From Bradyrhizobium sp. Gha (GTDB taxonomy: Bacteria > Pseudomonadota > Alphaproteobacteria > Rhizobiales > Xanthobacteraceae), in the NCBI RefSeq assembly GCF_900113735.1, contig NZ_FOQM01000005.1, positions 1-64,000 of the forward strand: a stretch of 64,000 nt of DNA, written 5' to 3'. Below are positions 47,083 through 56,536 of this stretch, one piece after another. The position numbers were made by a program, and so were the translations under genes. Under the pieces are notes generated by a model, which did not search any database, was not told the origin of the DNA, and saw nothing but the letters and a program-made list of their open reading frames with translations. Position 1 is the first letter of the stretch, and each line of letters opens with the position of its first letter.

Positions 47083-47370
47083 GTATCGGCTGTCGGAGCG
47101 TACCCGAGCCGATTTGATCGACATTTACGACTTCAGCGAAGCCGATTCGGCAAATATCAGGCGGAGGCCTACTACGCCGGTTTGATCCGATCCTTCGAAC
47201 TTCTCGCCGACTTTCCTCTGATCGGTCAGCAAGTGGATGAACTCGCGGCAGGCTACCGACGTTTTCGCTTCCAATCACATCTGATTTTCTACACGGTACG
47301 GCCCGACCACGTGGAAATCCGTGCCGTCCTTCACGGCGCGCAAGACATCAGACCACAATTGTTCGACTAG
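47075..47370 (+). pseudogene. ParE-like toxin with a frameshift
   Basis: The first frame (47075-47185) reads MAEYRLSERTRADLIDIYDFSEA, a good ParE/RelE start. It then runs into non-homologous sequence and stops. Moving one base back near 47143, the protein continues: FGKYQAEAYYAGLIRSFELL, then GYRRFRFQSHLIFYTVRPDHVEIRAVLHGAQD, the ParE end, stopping at 47370. A one-base deletion is the simplest cause. No slippery heptamer is seen at the junction, so programmed frameshifting is unlikely. Confidence 0.8.
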
Positions 47371-47390
47371 ATGAAATGACGAGATCAGCC

Positions 47391-48458
47391 ATGCTCTACA
47401 CCCCTCCCCCCGTTGATCCCAAGGCGCCGCCGGTGCGCATCAATCTGCTCTCGGACACGCAGACCAAGCCGACGGGTGCCATGCGCGAGGCGATGGCGCG
47501 GGCCGAAGTTGGCGACGAGCAGGTCGGCGACGATCCGACCGTGAATGCGCTGTGCGAGCGCGTCGCCGATCTGATGGGCAAGGAGGCGGCCGTCTACATG
47601 CCCTCGGGCACGATGTGCAACGTGACAGCGACGCTGGTGCATTGCCGTCCCGGCGACGAGATTCTCGCGCATGAAACCGCTCACATCATCGCCCGCGAAG
47701 GCGGCGCGCATGCCGCGATCGGCGGCTTCCAGGTGACGCAGCTCAAAGGCGCCGACGGCCAGTTCACGCCGGAGACGTTCCGCAAGGCACTGCATCCGCG
47801 CACGCGCTACCAGCCGACGCAGAGCGTCGTCAGCGTCGAGCAGACCGCCAATATCGGCGGCGGCACGATCTGGAAGAAGGCTGCGCTCGACGAGATCGTC
47901 GCGATCGCCAGGCAACATGGCCTCGCCACGCATATGGACGGCGCGCGTCTGTTGAACGCCACGGTCGCGAGCGGCATCTCGCCGCGGGAGATGACGGCGG
48001 GCTGGGATTCGGCCTGGATCGACTTCTCGAAGGGCCTCGGCGCGCCGATCGGCGGCGTGCTCGCGGGCACGCGTGCCTTCATTGACGCAGTCTGGCAATG
48101 GAAACAGCGCCTGGGCGGCTCGATGCGGCAGGCCGGCGTCTGTGCGGCCGCCTGCATCTACGCGCTCGATCATCATGTTGAGCGCCTTGCCGACGACCAC
48201 GCCAACGCGCGCACGCTCGCGCGCGGGCTCTCGCAGATATCAGGCATCGAGGTGCAGGAGCCCGAGACGAACCTCGTGTTCTTCAAGCCCGACGGCGCCG
48301 GCGTCGCCGGCGACAAGATGGTCGCGGCACTGCGCCAGCGCGGCGTGACGCTCGCGATGATGGATGGCCGCATCCGCGCCTGCACCCATCTCGACGTCAA
48401 TGCGAGCCAGATCGAGGAAACGATCGGCTACGTCAGAGAGATCGTGCGCACGGCATGA
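47391..48458 (+). CDS. ltaE: Low-specificity L-threonine aldolase
   Basis: A 355-residue PLP enzyme (360 if ATG 47376 is used). The Schiff-base lysine is in DFSKGLGAPIGGVLAG. Other family motifs are INLLSDTQTKPTGAMREAMA, VYMPSGTMCNVTA and THMDGARLLNA. It splits threonine or related 3-hydroxy amino acids to glycine and an aldehyde. The gene converges with the first serine hydrolase by one base. Confidence 0.92.
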   Translation: MLYTPPPVDPKAPPVRINLLSDTQTKPTGAMREAMARAEVGDEQVGDDPTVNALCERVADLMGKEAAVYMPSGTMCNVTATLVHCRPGDEILAHETAHIIAREGGAHAAIGGFQVTQLKGADGQFTPETFRKALHPRTRYQPTQSVVSVEQTANIGGGTIWKKAALDEIVAIARQHGLATHMDGARLLNATVASGISPREMTAGWDSAWIDFSKGLGAPIGGVLAGTRAFIDAVWQWKQRLGGSMRQAGVCAAACIYALDHHVERLADDHANARTLARGLSQISGIEVQEPETNLVFFKPDGAGVAGDKMVAALRQRGVTLAMMDGRIRACTHLDVNASQIEETIGYVREIVRTA

Positions 48459-49721
48459 TCACCGCCCCATCGCCTGATAGATCAGCGTCTTCAGCGCGAG
48501 CTGGATGCGGCCGCGCTGCGACGGGGTCTGCACCATGAAGATCCCGAACAGGTCGTCTTCGGGGTCGATGAAGAAGAAGGTGCCGCCGACGCCATCCCAG
48601 CGATATTCGCCAAGCGGCCAAGCGGTGCCTGGTGGCACCGACGTGCGCACGGCGACGCCGAGGCCATAGCCCGAGCTCTCGCCCGGATAATAATTCCTGT
48701 CGCGCTCGACATGGGTTTCAGGGCCGACGTGATCGGACGTCATCACCGCGATCGTCTCGGGCTTGAGGTAGCGTCGGCCATCGAGCGTGCCACGGTTGAG
48801 CAGCATCTGTGAGAAGCGCGCGTAGTCGCCGATGGTGCCGACGAGTCCGCCGCCACCCGACTCCCATTTCAGTGGCTTCCTGATATCGCGAACCTCCGTC
48901 ACCGGACTGATCGCGCGATCCTGCGGCATCGGCTCGGCGATCCGCCGCCATTTGGCGGGATCGGCGACATAGAACGCGGTGTCCTTCATCCCGAGCGGAT
49001 CAAGCAACCGCTCCTTCGCGAACTGGTAGAGCGATTCCCCTGATATCACCTCGATGATGCGGCCGAGCACGTCGGTGCCGTGGCCGTAATCCCAGATCAT
49101 CCCGGGCTGTTCGGCGAGTGGCAGCGCGGCGATCTTCGCGACGAATTCGGCGTTGGTCCTGTCCTTGCTGTCGAACAGACCGGCATCGGCATAGAGCTTG
49201 TTCACCAGGTCTCCGCCATAATAGCCATAGGGGATCCCGGCCGTGTGGCGCATCAAATCCTCGATCGTGACAGGACGATTGAGCGGCTCCAGCTCGAGCG
49301 AGACCTTGTTGTCCTCGGCCTTCTTCTCGACGCCGACCTTCATGTCGGCAAAGGCCGGAATGTATTTCGAGACGGGATCGTTGATCGCGAGCTTGCCCTC
49401 CTCGACCAGCATCATCGCCAGCACGGAGGTGACCGGCTTCGACATCGAATAGAGCCGGAAGATCGTGTCGGCGCTCATCGAGATCTCGGTCGCGACGTCG
49501 CGGACGCCGAAATTCTCGTAATAGACCGGCTTGCCGTGCTGCTGCAGCAACAGGATCGCGCCCGGAATCTTGCCGGTCGCGATCTCGTTCCTGATGTAGT
49601 CGGAGACTTTGGCCAGGCCCTCGGGCGTGAAGCTGTGCGCGCGGCCCTCGGAGCCAGCCTGCGCACCGACCACACCCAACCAAAGAACGAGTGCCGCGAA
49701 GAGCGCGCGGCGCCCGAACAT
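48459..49721 (-). CDS. Beta-lactamase-family serine hydrolase (copy 1)
   Basis: A 420-residue exported hydrolase of the class C beta-lactamase/esterase family. The signal peptide is about 1-22 (FAALVLWLGVVGAQA). The catalytic motif is SMSKPVTS (SxxK), and the second-site tyrosine is in WDYGHGTDVLG. It is more likely an esterase, peptidase or carboxypeptidase relative than a resistance beta-lactamase. ATG 49721 has GGAG seven bases upstream; it begins just after the stop of the paralogous gene. Confidence 0.88.
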   Translation of the reverse strand: MFGRRALFAALVLWLGVVGAQAGSEGRAHSFTPEGLAKVSDYIRNEIATGKIPGAILLLQQHGKPVYYENFGVRDVATEISMSADTIFRLYSMSKPVTSVLAMMLVEEGKLAINDPVSKYIPAFADMKVGVEKKAEDNKVSLELEPLNRPVTIEDLMRHTAGIPYGYYGGDLVNKLYADAGLFDSKDRTNAEFVAKIAALPLAEQPGMIWDYGHGTDVLGRIIEVISGESLYQFAKERLLDPLGMKDTAFYVADPAKWRRIAEPMPQDRAISPVTEVRDIRKPLKWESGGGGLVGTIGDYARFSQMLLNRGTLDGRRYLKPETIAVMTSDHVGPETHVERDRNYYPGESSGYGLGVAVRTSVPPGTAWPLGEYRWDGVGGTFFFIDPEDDLFGIFMVQTPSQRGRIQLALKTLIYQAMGR

Positions 49722-49722
49722 G

Positions 49723-51009
49723 TCAATTCTCCATGGATTCATAGACCAGTTGCTTCAAAGTCCGCTGGATGCGCTGGCGCTCGCTCGGGGTCTGCTCCAG
49801 CAGCACGAAGAACATGTCCTGCTTGGGATCGATCACGAAATAGCAGCCGGAGGCGCCGTCCCACTTCAATTCCCCGAGATCGCCGGGCGGCGGCGGTTTG
49901 GCGTTGCCGGGATCGGTGCGAATGGCGAGGCCCAAGCCGAAGCCGAAACCGTCACCGGGGAAGTAGAAGTAGTCGCGGTCGACGCCGGAGCCTGGCCCGA
50001 CCTGATCGGTCACCATCAACTTGAACGTCTCGGGCTTGAGGATGGTCTTGCCGTCGAGAGAGCCGCCGTTGAGCAGCATTTGCGCAAAGCGTTCATAATC
50101 GGCCATGGTCGTCACCATGCCGCCGCTGGCGAACTGGATCTTCTTGACGACCGTCGGATCGTTGATCCGGCCGACCCGGAAATCGCTGTCGTTCGGCACC
50201 GGCTGCGCCAGAAGCTTTTGTTTCTCGGGATCGGTGACGAGGAAGCCGGTGTCAACCATGCCGAGCGGGCCGAGCAGCTTCTCCCGCTCGATATCGAGCA
50301 ACGGCTTGCCGGCCGCAACTTCCATGACACGCGCCAGAATGTCGGTGGAATGGCCGTATTGCCAGAGTGCGCCCGGCTGATTGTGCAGCGGCAGTTTTGC
50401 GATGCGCTCGGCGAATTCGGCGAGGTCGAAATCGCCGGCATAGATGTTGGCGTCACGATAAGCCTTGCGAACGAGACTGTCGCCGTAAAAGCCATAGGTG
50501 ATGCCCGAGGTGTGGGTCATCAGATCGTGCACATTGATCGGCCGGTTCGGGGGCACCAGCTCGAGCGATCTGGTGCCGTCCTCGGCCTTCTTCTCGACAC
50601 CGACCTTCACATTGGCAAAGGACGGAATGTATTTCGAGACGGGATCGTCGAGCTTGATCTTACCTTCCTCGATCAACTGCATCGCGGCGACCGAGGTGAT
50701 CGCCTTGCTCATCGAGAACAGGCGGAAAATCGTCTTGTCGGTGATTGGCGCTTTGCTGACCACGTCCTGCACGCCGAAGGCTTCGTGGTAGACCGCTTTG
50801 CCGTGCTGCTTGATCAGCACGGTTGCGCCGGCGATCTTGCCGGTCGCGACCTCGTTCTTGAAGAACTCGCTGATCTTGCCGAGCTTGTCCTGATTGAAAT
50901 GTGCTCCGGCCGGAATCTCGTAGGTGCCTTCTGCGCGCGCAAGCGACATCGTGCCGAATGATATGAGCGCGCCACAGACCAGCGCACGTAGTCCAGTATG
51001 TGAAATCAT
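49723..51009 (-). CDS. Beta-lactamase-family serine hydrolase (copy 2)
   Basis: A 428-residue paralogue of the next gene, with the signal peptide ISHTGLRALVCGALISFGTMSLARA, catalytic SMSKAITS and second-site WQYGHSTDIL. The segments DPVSKYIPSFANVKVGVEKK here and DPVSKYIPAFADMKVGVEKK in copy 1 are nearly identical, so the two arose by tandem duplication. GGAGGG precedes ATG 51009. It is the first gene of the pair. Confidence 0.88.
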   Translation of the reverse strand: MISHTGLRALVCGALISFGTMSLARAEGTYEIPAGAHFNQDKLGKISEFFKNEVATGKIAGATVLIKQHGKAVYHEAFGVQDVVSKAPITDKTIFRLFSMSKAITSVAAMQLIEEGKIKLDDPVSKYIPSFANVKVGVEKKAEDGTRSLELVPPNRPINVHDLMTHTSGITYGFYGDSLVRKAYRDANIYAGDFDLAEFAERIAKLPLHNQPGALWQYGHSTDILARVMEVAAGKPLLDIEREKLLGPLGMVDTGFLVTDPEKQKLLAQPVPNDSDFRVGRINDPTVVKKIQFASGGMVTTMADYERFAQMLLNGGSLDGKTILKPETFKLMVTDQVGPGSGVDRDYFYFPGDGFGFGLGLAIRTDPGNAKPPPPGDLGELKWDGASGCYFVIDPKQDMFFVLLEQTPSERQRIQRTLKQLVYESMEN

Positions 51010-51052
51010 ATTCCCTCCCCGGGACATGGCCGAGCGGAGTGTACTTGCCGCC

Positions 51053-51607
51053 TCATGAGGCACAAGGGCTGCCGTACCGCGCCAAAGCGTCCGTGTGGAA
51101 GGACGCACTCGCCTCCGAGAAGCAACAAAATATCACGTGGCCGACCGTCGGCGCGGCCGGCAGCGCGCCGATCGTGGCTTGGACCGCTATCTTCGCGGCA
51201 CGCTCGGCAGGAAAGCGATACACGCCGGTGGAGATTGCAGAGAATGCCAGCGAGGTCAGCCCATTGGCCTGCGAGAGCTCGAGCGCACGACGGTAGCAGG
51301 AGTTGAGCGCCTCGGCCTCACCGTGTTCCCCGCCATACCAGACAGGGCCGACCGCATGAATCACATTGCGCGCGGGCAGACGATAGCCCTTCGTGATCTT
51401 GGCATCACCGGTTGGGCATCCTCCGAGCGTCCGACACTCGGCCAGCAGTTCGGGCCCCGCAGCGTCGTGGATCGCGCCATCGACGCCGCCCCCGCCAAGC
51501 AGCGACGAATTGGCCGCGTTGACGATGGCGTCAACGCTCAGCGTGGTGATGTCGGCAACAATGACGTCGAGCTGGACAGCGTCGATCCGGCGCGTCAGCG
51601 CCTTCAC
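51053..51607 (-). CDS. Macro domain protein (O-acetyl-ADP-ribose deacetylase type)
   Basis: A 184-residue MacroD-type protein. Key motifs are [23 protein letters not shown] (ADP-ribose binding and catalytic Asn/Asp) and [13 protein letters not shown]. It removes ADP-ribose or deacetylates O-acetyl-ADP-ribose in the cytosol. It starts three bases after the stop of grxD and so is probably co-transcribed with it. Confidence 0.9.
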   Translation of the reverse strand: MKALTRRIDAVQLDVIVADITTLSVDAIVNAANSSLLGGGGVDGAIHDAAGPELLAECRTLGGCPTGDAKITKGYRLPARNVIHAVGPVWYGGEHGEAEALNSCYRRALELSQANGLTSLAFSAISTGVYRFPAERAAKIAVQATIGALPAAPTVGHVIFCCFSEASASFHTDALARYGSPCAS

Positions 51608-51610
51608 GGA

Positions 51611-51937
51611 TCAAGCCGCGACGGTGACGCCCTTCTCGGAGAAGAGCTGCTGCAATTCACCAGCCTGGAACATCTCGCGGACGATGTCGCAGCCACCGAT
51701 GAACTCACCCTTGACGTAAAGCTGGGGAATTGTCGGCCAGTTCGAGAATTCCTTGATGCCGTTGCGCAGTTCGGCGGATTCCAGGACGTTGAGGCCCTTA
51801 TAGCCGACGCCGATGTGGTCGAGGATCTGGACGACCTGGCCGGAGAAACCGCACTGCGGAAATTGCGGCGTACCCTTCATGAACAGAACCACGTCGTTCG
51901 ACTTCACTTCGTTGTCGATGAATTCCGCGATGCTCAT
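51611..51937 (-). CDS. grxD: Monothiol glutaredoxin Grx4 type
   Basis: A 108-residue CGFS monothiol glutaredoxin ([19 protein letters not shown]), with the glutathione-binding [20 protein letters not shown]. It carries a 2Fe-2S cluster as a dimer or with BolA. AAGGA is seven bases before ATG 51937. bolA, usually adjacent in this order, lies 3.8 kb away, with egtBD and the LtrA gene between them. Confidence 0.95.
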   Translation of the reverse strand: MSIAEFIDNEVKSNDVVLFMKGTPQFPQCGFSGQVVQILDHIGVGYKGLNVLESAELRNGIKEFSNWPTIPQLYVKGEFIGGCDIVREMFQAGELQQLFSEKGVTVAA

Positions 51938-52229
51938 ATTCGTGTCCTTCTGGGGCAGAGCCCCCACCAATTGCTTCGGGCCGGCTCAGCCGATCTAACC
52001 CGATACCTGCCTATATATGTAGCCCAAACCGTTGTGCATCCAAAGTAAAATGGCAAAGAGCAGCCCCTGAACATCAGGCTAGGGGCAGCTCCGGCGCCAT
52101 TACATGATGACACGAATATCATCACTTGGGAGGACTTTCATACCGTAACGGAGCCCCTATCTAGGACGAACCTGGCTTTTGGAACCTGGTCTCGCCAGCA
52201 ACGTTCTCTTGTCCTGTCTGGAGAAAAAC
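51938..52229. promoter_or_regulatory. Divergent region between grxD and egtB
   Basis: Holds a hairpin-like AGCAGCCCCT..AGGGGCAGCT (about 52051-52090) and a palindrome TGATGA/TCATCA with an eight-base spacer at 52105-52124. These may be an operator or RNA element; no known riboswitch was recognised. Confidence 0.4.
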
Positions 52230-53477
52230 GTGACGAAACAAGCCTCCGCTACGGCCAGTCCGCCGCTTTCGTCACAATCGGCCGCCCCGGATGGCCTCGC
52301 CCAGGGGCTGGAGGCCGCATTTCTCGCGGTCCGCAAAGAGACCGAACGCCGGGCCGCACCGCTCTCGCCGGAGGACCAGCAAATCCAGTCGATGCCGGAT
52401 GCCAGCCCCATCAAATGGCACCGGGCCCATACCACCTGGTTCTGGGAGCAATTTCTACTCGGCGAGCACGCCAACGGCTACCGGCCGTTCCATGCTGATT
52501 TCGCGTTCCTGTTCAATTCCTATTATGTCAGCGCCGGCCCCCGTCATGCCCGCAATCATCGCGGCGACATCACCCGGCCCAGCGCCACCGAGGTCGGCGC
52601 CTATCGCAGCTATGTCGATGCCGCCGTCGTCAAATTCTTCCGAGAGGCCGGCGAGGACAAGCTCCGCGCCATCGCGCCGCTGGTCGAGGTCGGGCTGAAT
52701 CACGAGCAGCAGCATCAGGAATTGATGTTCACGGACATCCTGCACGCCTTCGCGCAGAACCCGGTCTATCCGGCCTACGACAAGGACTGGCGCTTTCCGT
52801 CCGCAACCCGCGCCGGCAACGACTGGCTGACGCTGAACGAAGGCATCCACACCGTCGGCCATGTCGACGACAGCTTCCATTTCGACAACGAGAAGCCCGC
52901 ACATCGCGCGCTCGTCGGCCCCGTCAAGATCGCGCGCAACCTCGTCACCAACGGCGAATGGCTCGCCTTCATGCGCGACGGCGGCTACCAGCGTGCGACG
53001 CTGTGGCTGATGGACGGTTTCGCCGCGGCGACCAAGGAAGATTGGCAAGCCCCAGGCCATTGGCGCGAGGCCGATGGCGGATGGCAGGTGATGACGCTCG
53101 CCGGCCTCAAGCCGGTCGATCCAGACGCGCCCGTCTGCCACGTCAGCTATTACGAGGCCGACGCGTTCGCGCGATGGGCGGGAAAGCATCTGCCGACCGA
53201 GATGGAATGGGAGGTCTCGGCACGCGCGGGCCAGCTCAATGATGCCTTCGGCATCGTCTGGCAGTGGACCCGCAGCTCGTATTCACCCTACCCGGGCTAT
53301 CGCGCGGTCGAAGGCGCGCTCGGCGAGTACAACGGCAAGTTCATGGTCAATCAGCTGGTGCTGCGCGGTTCCTCGCTGGCGACGCCTGGTGGTCACAGCC
53401 GCGTCACCTATCGCAACTTCTTCTATCCGCACCACCGCTGGCAATTCACGGGGTTGCGGCTCGCTGATTACGACTAG
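52230..53477 (+). CDS. egtB: Ergothioneine biosynthesis sulfoxide synthase EgtB
   Basis: A 415-residue protein. The N-terminal DinB-like domain has the iron ligands in HRAHTTWFWEQF and HEQQHQELMF; the C-terminal FGE-sulfatase domain has CHVSYYEADAFARWAGKHLPTEMEWE and LRGSSLATP. It joins hercynine to a thiol donor (gamma-glutamylcysteine or cysteine) with oxygen. The start is GTG 52230 with GGAG six bases upstream. Confidence 0.93.
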   Translation: MTKQASATASPPLSSQSAAPDGLAQGLEAAFLAVRKETERRAAPLSPEDQQIQSMPDASPIKWHRAHTTWFWEQFLLGEHANGYRPFHADFAFLFNSYYVSAGPRHARNHRGDITRPSATEVGAYRSYVDAAVVKFFREAGEDKLRAIAPLVEVGLNHEQQHQELMFTDILHAFAQNPVYPAYDKDWRFPSATRAGNDWLTLNEGIHTVGHVDDSFHFDNEKPAHRALVGPVKIARNLVTNGEWLAFMRDGGYQRATLWLMDGFAAATKEDWQAPGHWREADGGWQVMTLAGLKPVDPDAPVCHVSYYEADAFARWAGKHLPTEMEWEVSARAGQLNDAFGIVWQWTRSSYSPYPGYRAVEGALGEYNGKFMVNQLVLRGSSLATPGGHSRVTYRNFFYPHHRWQFTGLRLADYD

Positions 53478-53527
53478 TTCTCATCCGACGACAAATGCGC
53501 GCCGGACAGCGCGTTCAGGAGAGTATC

Positions 53528-54499
53528 ATGAATGTGCACGCCAGCGCTTTGGCCGAAGCCCATCTCCCCGACGAGCAGACCACCGCCTTCGCCCGCGAGG
53601 CCATCGAGGACCTCTCGCGGCAACCGAAAAAGCTGTCGCCGAAATATTTCTATGACGCGACCGGATCGGAGCTGTTCGAGGCGATCACGCGCCTGCCGGA
53701 ATATTATCCGACCCGCACCGAGCTTGCGATCCTGAGGGAGCGCGGCAGCGAGATCGCAAAGATCATTCCCGGGAATGCGGCACTGGTCGAGTTCGGCGCC
53801 GGCGCGACCACGAAAGTCCGCCTGCTGCTGAACCAGTCCAAATTCGCGGCCTACGTGCCCGTCGACATCTCCGGCGACTTTCTGCAGGCGCAGGCCACCG
53901 GTTTGAAGCGCGACTTTCCCGCCCTCGGCATCTATCCGGTGGCCGCCGATTTCACCACGCCGTTCGAGCTGCCGAAGGCGGTTGCGACAATGCCGAAGGT
54001 CGGCTTCTTTCCGGGCTCGACCATCGGCAATTTCGAGCCGCATGAGGCGCAGGCGTTCCTGAGGAGTGCCCGCCAGATCCTGGGCAAGGGCGCGCAAATG
54101 ATCATCGGCGCCGACCTGGAAAAAGAAGAGCGCTTGCTCCATGCCGCCTACAACGATGCGGCCGGTGTCACCGCACGGTTCAACCTCAATGTGCTGGCGC
54201 GGATCAACCGTGAGCTCGGCGGCAATTTCGACCTCTCCGCCTTCGCCCATGGCGCGATCTACAATCACGACCGCCACCGCATCGAGATGCACCTGATCAG
54301 CCGCAAGAGCCAGACCGTGCGCCTGCTCGGCACCAGCTTCTCGTTCCGGCCTGGCGAGAGCATCCACACCGAGAACAGCTACAAATACAGCCTTGAGCGC
54401 TTTGCCACGCTGGCGCAAGGCGCCGGCTGGCGGGTGCGCGAGAGCTGGATGGACGCAGCAAAGATGTTCTCGGTGCACGCGCTGGAGGCGGCGGAGTAA
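53528..54499 (+). CDS. egtD: L-histidine N-alpha-methyltransferase EgtD
   Basis: A 323-residue SAM methyltransferase that makes hercynine from histidine. Seen are SPKYFYDATGSELFEAIT, LVEFGAGATTKVRLLL (SAM binding), VGFFPGSTIGNF and the C-terminal HTENSYKYS. GGAG lies six bases before ATG 53528. It follows egtB by 50 bases; egtA, egtC and egtE are absent, as in many proteobacteria. Confidence 0.94.
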   Translation: MNVHASALAEAHLPDEQTTAFAREAIEDLSRQPKKLSPKYFYDATGSELFEAITRLPEYYPTRTELAILRERGSEIAKIIPGNAALVEFGAGATTKVRLLLNQSKFAAYVPVDISGDFLQAQATGLKRDFPALGIYPVAADFTTPFELPKAVATMPKVGFFPGSTIGNFEPHEAQAFLRSARQILGKGAQMIIGADLEKEERLLHAAYNDAAGVTARFNLNVLARINRELGGNFDLSAFAHGAIYNHDRHRIEMHLISRKSQTVRLLGTSFSFRPGESIHTENSYKYSLERFATLAQGAGWRVRESWMDAAKMFSVHALEAAE

Positions 54500-54511
54500 G
54501 GCTCCGGCGCC

Positions 54512-55705
54512 TTAATGCTCCTCAGCCTCTTCCGGCTTCGATCCGAGCGACACTGATTCCCACACCGCGACGACGATCATGATCACGCTCGTTGCAACCG
54601 ACAGCCAGAGCGGGGAGAGGTCGGCGGCGAACCACCATAGCGCCAGCAGCAGGATGATGCCGATCCCGTGGGACAGCTGGAGGAAGCCGCGGATCGCGTG
54701 CTTGAACAGGATGGTGCCGACAAGGAACACCAGGGGACCACCGATCGTGCTGACGATGGTGCGGACGTCGGAATGACCTGACGGGTGCTTCAGCACCAGC
54801 TCGTCCGAGACCGCGGTCAGGATGATGCCGGCGACGATCGGCATGTGCAGATAGGTATAGGCGAGCCGCGCCAGCCGGCCGGATTCGGCTGATTTCGAGA
54901 TCCGCTCCGAGCCGGCCTCAGCGCCCTTGTGGAAATAGACCCACCACATCGCGATGCTGCCGACCAGCGCCGCGACGAAGGCCAGAATGTTCGCCGCGGT
55001 CCAGTCGAGTTCGGCAAAGGTCGCGCCGTTGACGACGACGGCCTCACCGAGCGCGATGATGATGAAGCCGGCGCAGCGCTCGGCCATGTGGCCGCCCTCG
55101 ACGGCCCAGGCCTCGACCGACGAGAAGCCGAGCTTCGGCACCCAGAAGCGCAACGCGGGCGAGACATATTCAATCGCGAGCGCCGCGATCCAGAACCACA
55201 GCCTCTCCTCTCCCTGCGCCAAGCCGCCGACAATCCAAAGCACCGCGGAGCCGCAGAGCCAGACCAGGATGCGGATCGCGTTGTGCCGCACGGCGGTGCG
55301 ATGGCGCGGCGTTGCGAACAGCCAGAACGCGGTGCGTCCGACCTGCATGACCGCATAGGCGATCGCAAACCACAGGCCACGACCGTCAAACGCGCTCGGG
55401 ATGGTCGTCGACAGCACGAGGCCGCCGAGCATCATCAGGAAGATCAGGATGCGGACCGGCGTCAGCTCGGGATTGAGCCAGTTGGTGACCCAGGCGGTGT
55501 AGACCCACACCCACCACACGGCCAGGAACAGCAGCGTGACCTCGACCGCGCCTGAAGGCGTGAAGTGGTGCAGCAGGGTGTGCGAAACTTGCGTGACGGC
55601 GAAGACGAAGACGAGGTCGAAGAACAGTTCGGCATTGGTGACGCGGCTGGGCTGGTTCGGCACGATCACGCGAAACATCGCGCCGCGTGGATTGTCCGCA
55701 GCCAT
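54512..55705 (-). CDS. ltrA: Low temperature requirement protein A
   Basis: A 397-residue integral membrane protein with about ten to twelve helices. The N-terminal motif TNAELFFDLVFVFAVTQVSH and HMAERCAGFIIIALGEAVVV are the LtrA family marks. The family was linked to growth at low temperature in Listeria; the molecular role is unknown. It converges with egtD and stands beside bolA on the same strand. Confidence 0.9.
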   Translation of the reverse strand: MAADNPRGAMFRVIVPNQPSRVTNAELFFDLVFVFAVTQVSHTLLHHFTPSGAVEVTLLFLAVWWVWVYTAWVTNWLNPELTPVRILIFLMMLGGLVLSTTIPSAFDGRGLWFAIAYAVMQVGRTAFWLFATPRHRTAVRHNAIRILVWLCGSAVLWIVGGLAQGEERLWFWIAALAIEYVSPALRFWVPKLGFSSVEAWAVEGGHMAERCAGFIIIALGEAVVVNGATFAELDWTAANILAFVAALVGSIAMWWVYFHKGAEAGSERISKSAESGRLARLAYTYLHMPIVAGIILTAVSDELVLKHPSGHSDVRTIVSTIGGPLVFLVGTILFKHAIRGFLQLSHGIGIILLLALWWFAADLSPLWLSVATSVIMIVVAVWESVSLGSKPEEAEEH

Positions 55706-55744
55706 CAGCGTCCCCGTCGCGCGATCAGGTCAGGTGCAACCTAT

Positions 55745-55981
55745 TCAAGGACTCGGCACGCCGGTTTGCAGCGCCAGCGCATGCAGCACGCCGCCCATCT
55801 GGCCCTGCAGGGACCGGTAGACGATCTGGTGCTGCTGGACGCGGGACTTGCCGCGGAAGGATTCGGAAATCACGGTTGCGGCATAGTGGTCGCCGTCGCC
55901 GGCGAGGTCGCGGATGGTCACCTCGGCATCGGGGATCGCTGCCTTGATCATCGCCTCGATATCGTGGGCGTCCATGGGCAT
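55745..55981 (-). CDS. BolA family protein
   Basis: A 78-residue BolA protein (MPMDAHDIEAMIKAAIPDAE), with the family motif GDGDHYAATVISESFRGKSRVQQHQIVYRSL. Histidines here would bind a 2Fe-2S cluster with GrxD. The start may be ATG 55981 or ATG 55975. Confidence 0.93.
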   Translation of the reverse strand: MPMDAHDIEAMIKAAIPDAEVTIRDLAGDGDHYAATVISESFRGKSRVQQHQIVYRSLQGQMGGVLHALALQTGVPSP

Positions 55982-56176
55982 TCGGGTCTTGCTCCTGTGT
56001 CGTCGGCTCACAGCCTCGGCGTCGAATCGCTTGCCGGGGTCCCCTCGCCGGCAACGCCAAACTTAGCGTGAACGGCCTTCTACGTCACGCCTTCCGGCAC
56101 TATATCCCTGATCCCATCAGGATAAAGCCACGACAAAGTGCCGCGCGCGGCAGATCGATCGAAAAGGCGTGACATC

Positions 56177-56536
56177 ATGAAGCTTCCAGGCCCTGACCAC
56201 CCGATCACGATCACCCCAAACCCCCGGCGCATCCGCGTCACGGCGGGCGATCTCGTGATTGCCGAGAGCGCCAAGGCGCTGACGCTGAAAGAAGCCAAAT
56301 ATCCGGCGGTGCAATATCTGCCGCGGGAGGATGCCAACATGGCGCTGCTGGAGCGTACCGCCCGGACCACGCATTGCCCCTACAAGGGCGACGCCAGCTA
56401 TTACAGCATCAAGGCCGACGGCAAGACGCTCGACAACGCGATCTGGACCTACGAGACGCCCTTCCCCGCGATGACGGAGATATCAGGCCATCTCGCCTTC
56501 TACCCGGACAAGGTGAAGATCGAGGAAGTGGGGTAG
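56177..56536 (+). CDS. DUF427 family protein
   Basis: A 119-residue protein with the DUF427 motifs NPRRIRVTAGDLVIAESAKAL, VQYLPREDANMALLERT and HCPYKGDASYYSI. A single beta-rich domain. AAGG lies before ATG 56177. Function is unknown. Confidence 0.9.
   Translation: MKLPGPDHPITITPNPRRIRVTAGDLVIAESAKALTLKEAKYPAVQYLPREDANMALLERTARTTHCPYKGDASYYSIKADGKTLDNAIWTYETPFPAMTEISGHLAFYPDKVKIEEVG

Noticed and set aside
46931..47185. Longer frame containing the toxin start
   Set aside because: The part before ATG 47075 is out of frame with the antitoxin and adds no ParE homology.
47135..47190. Programmed frameshift at the ParE junction
   Set aside because: No slippery heptamer or following pseudoknot was seen; a simple deletion is more likely.
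48459..51009. Antibiotic-resistance beta-lactamase
   Set aside because: The motifs fit the broad serine-hydrolase family (SxxK, YGH), not a dedicated resistance enzyme; chromosomal tandem copies suggest another role.
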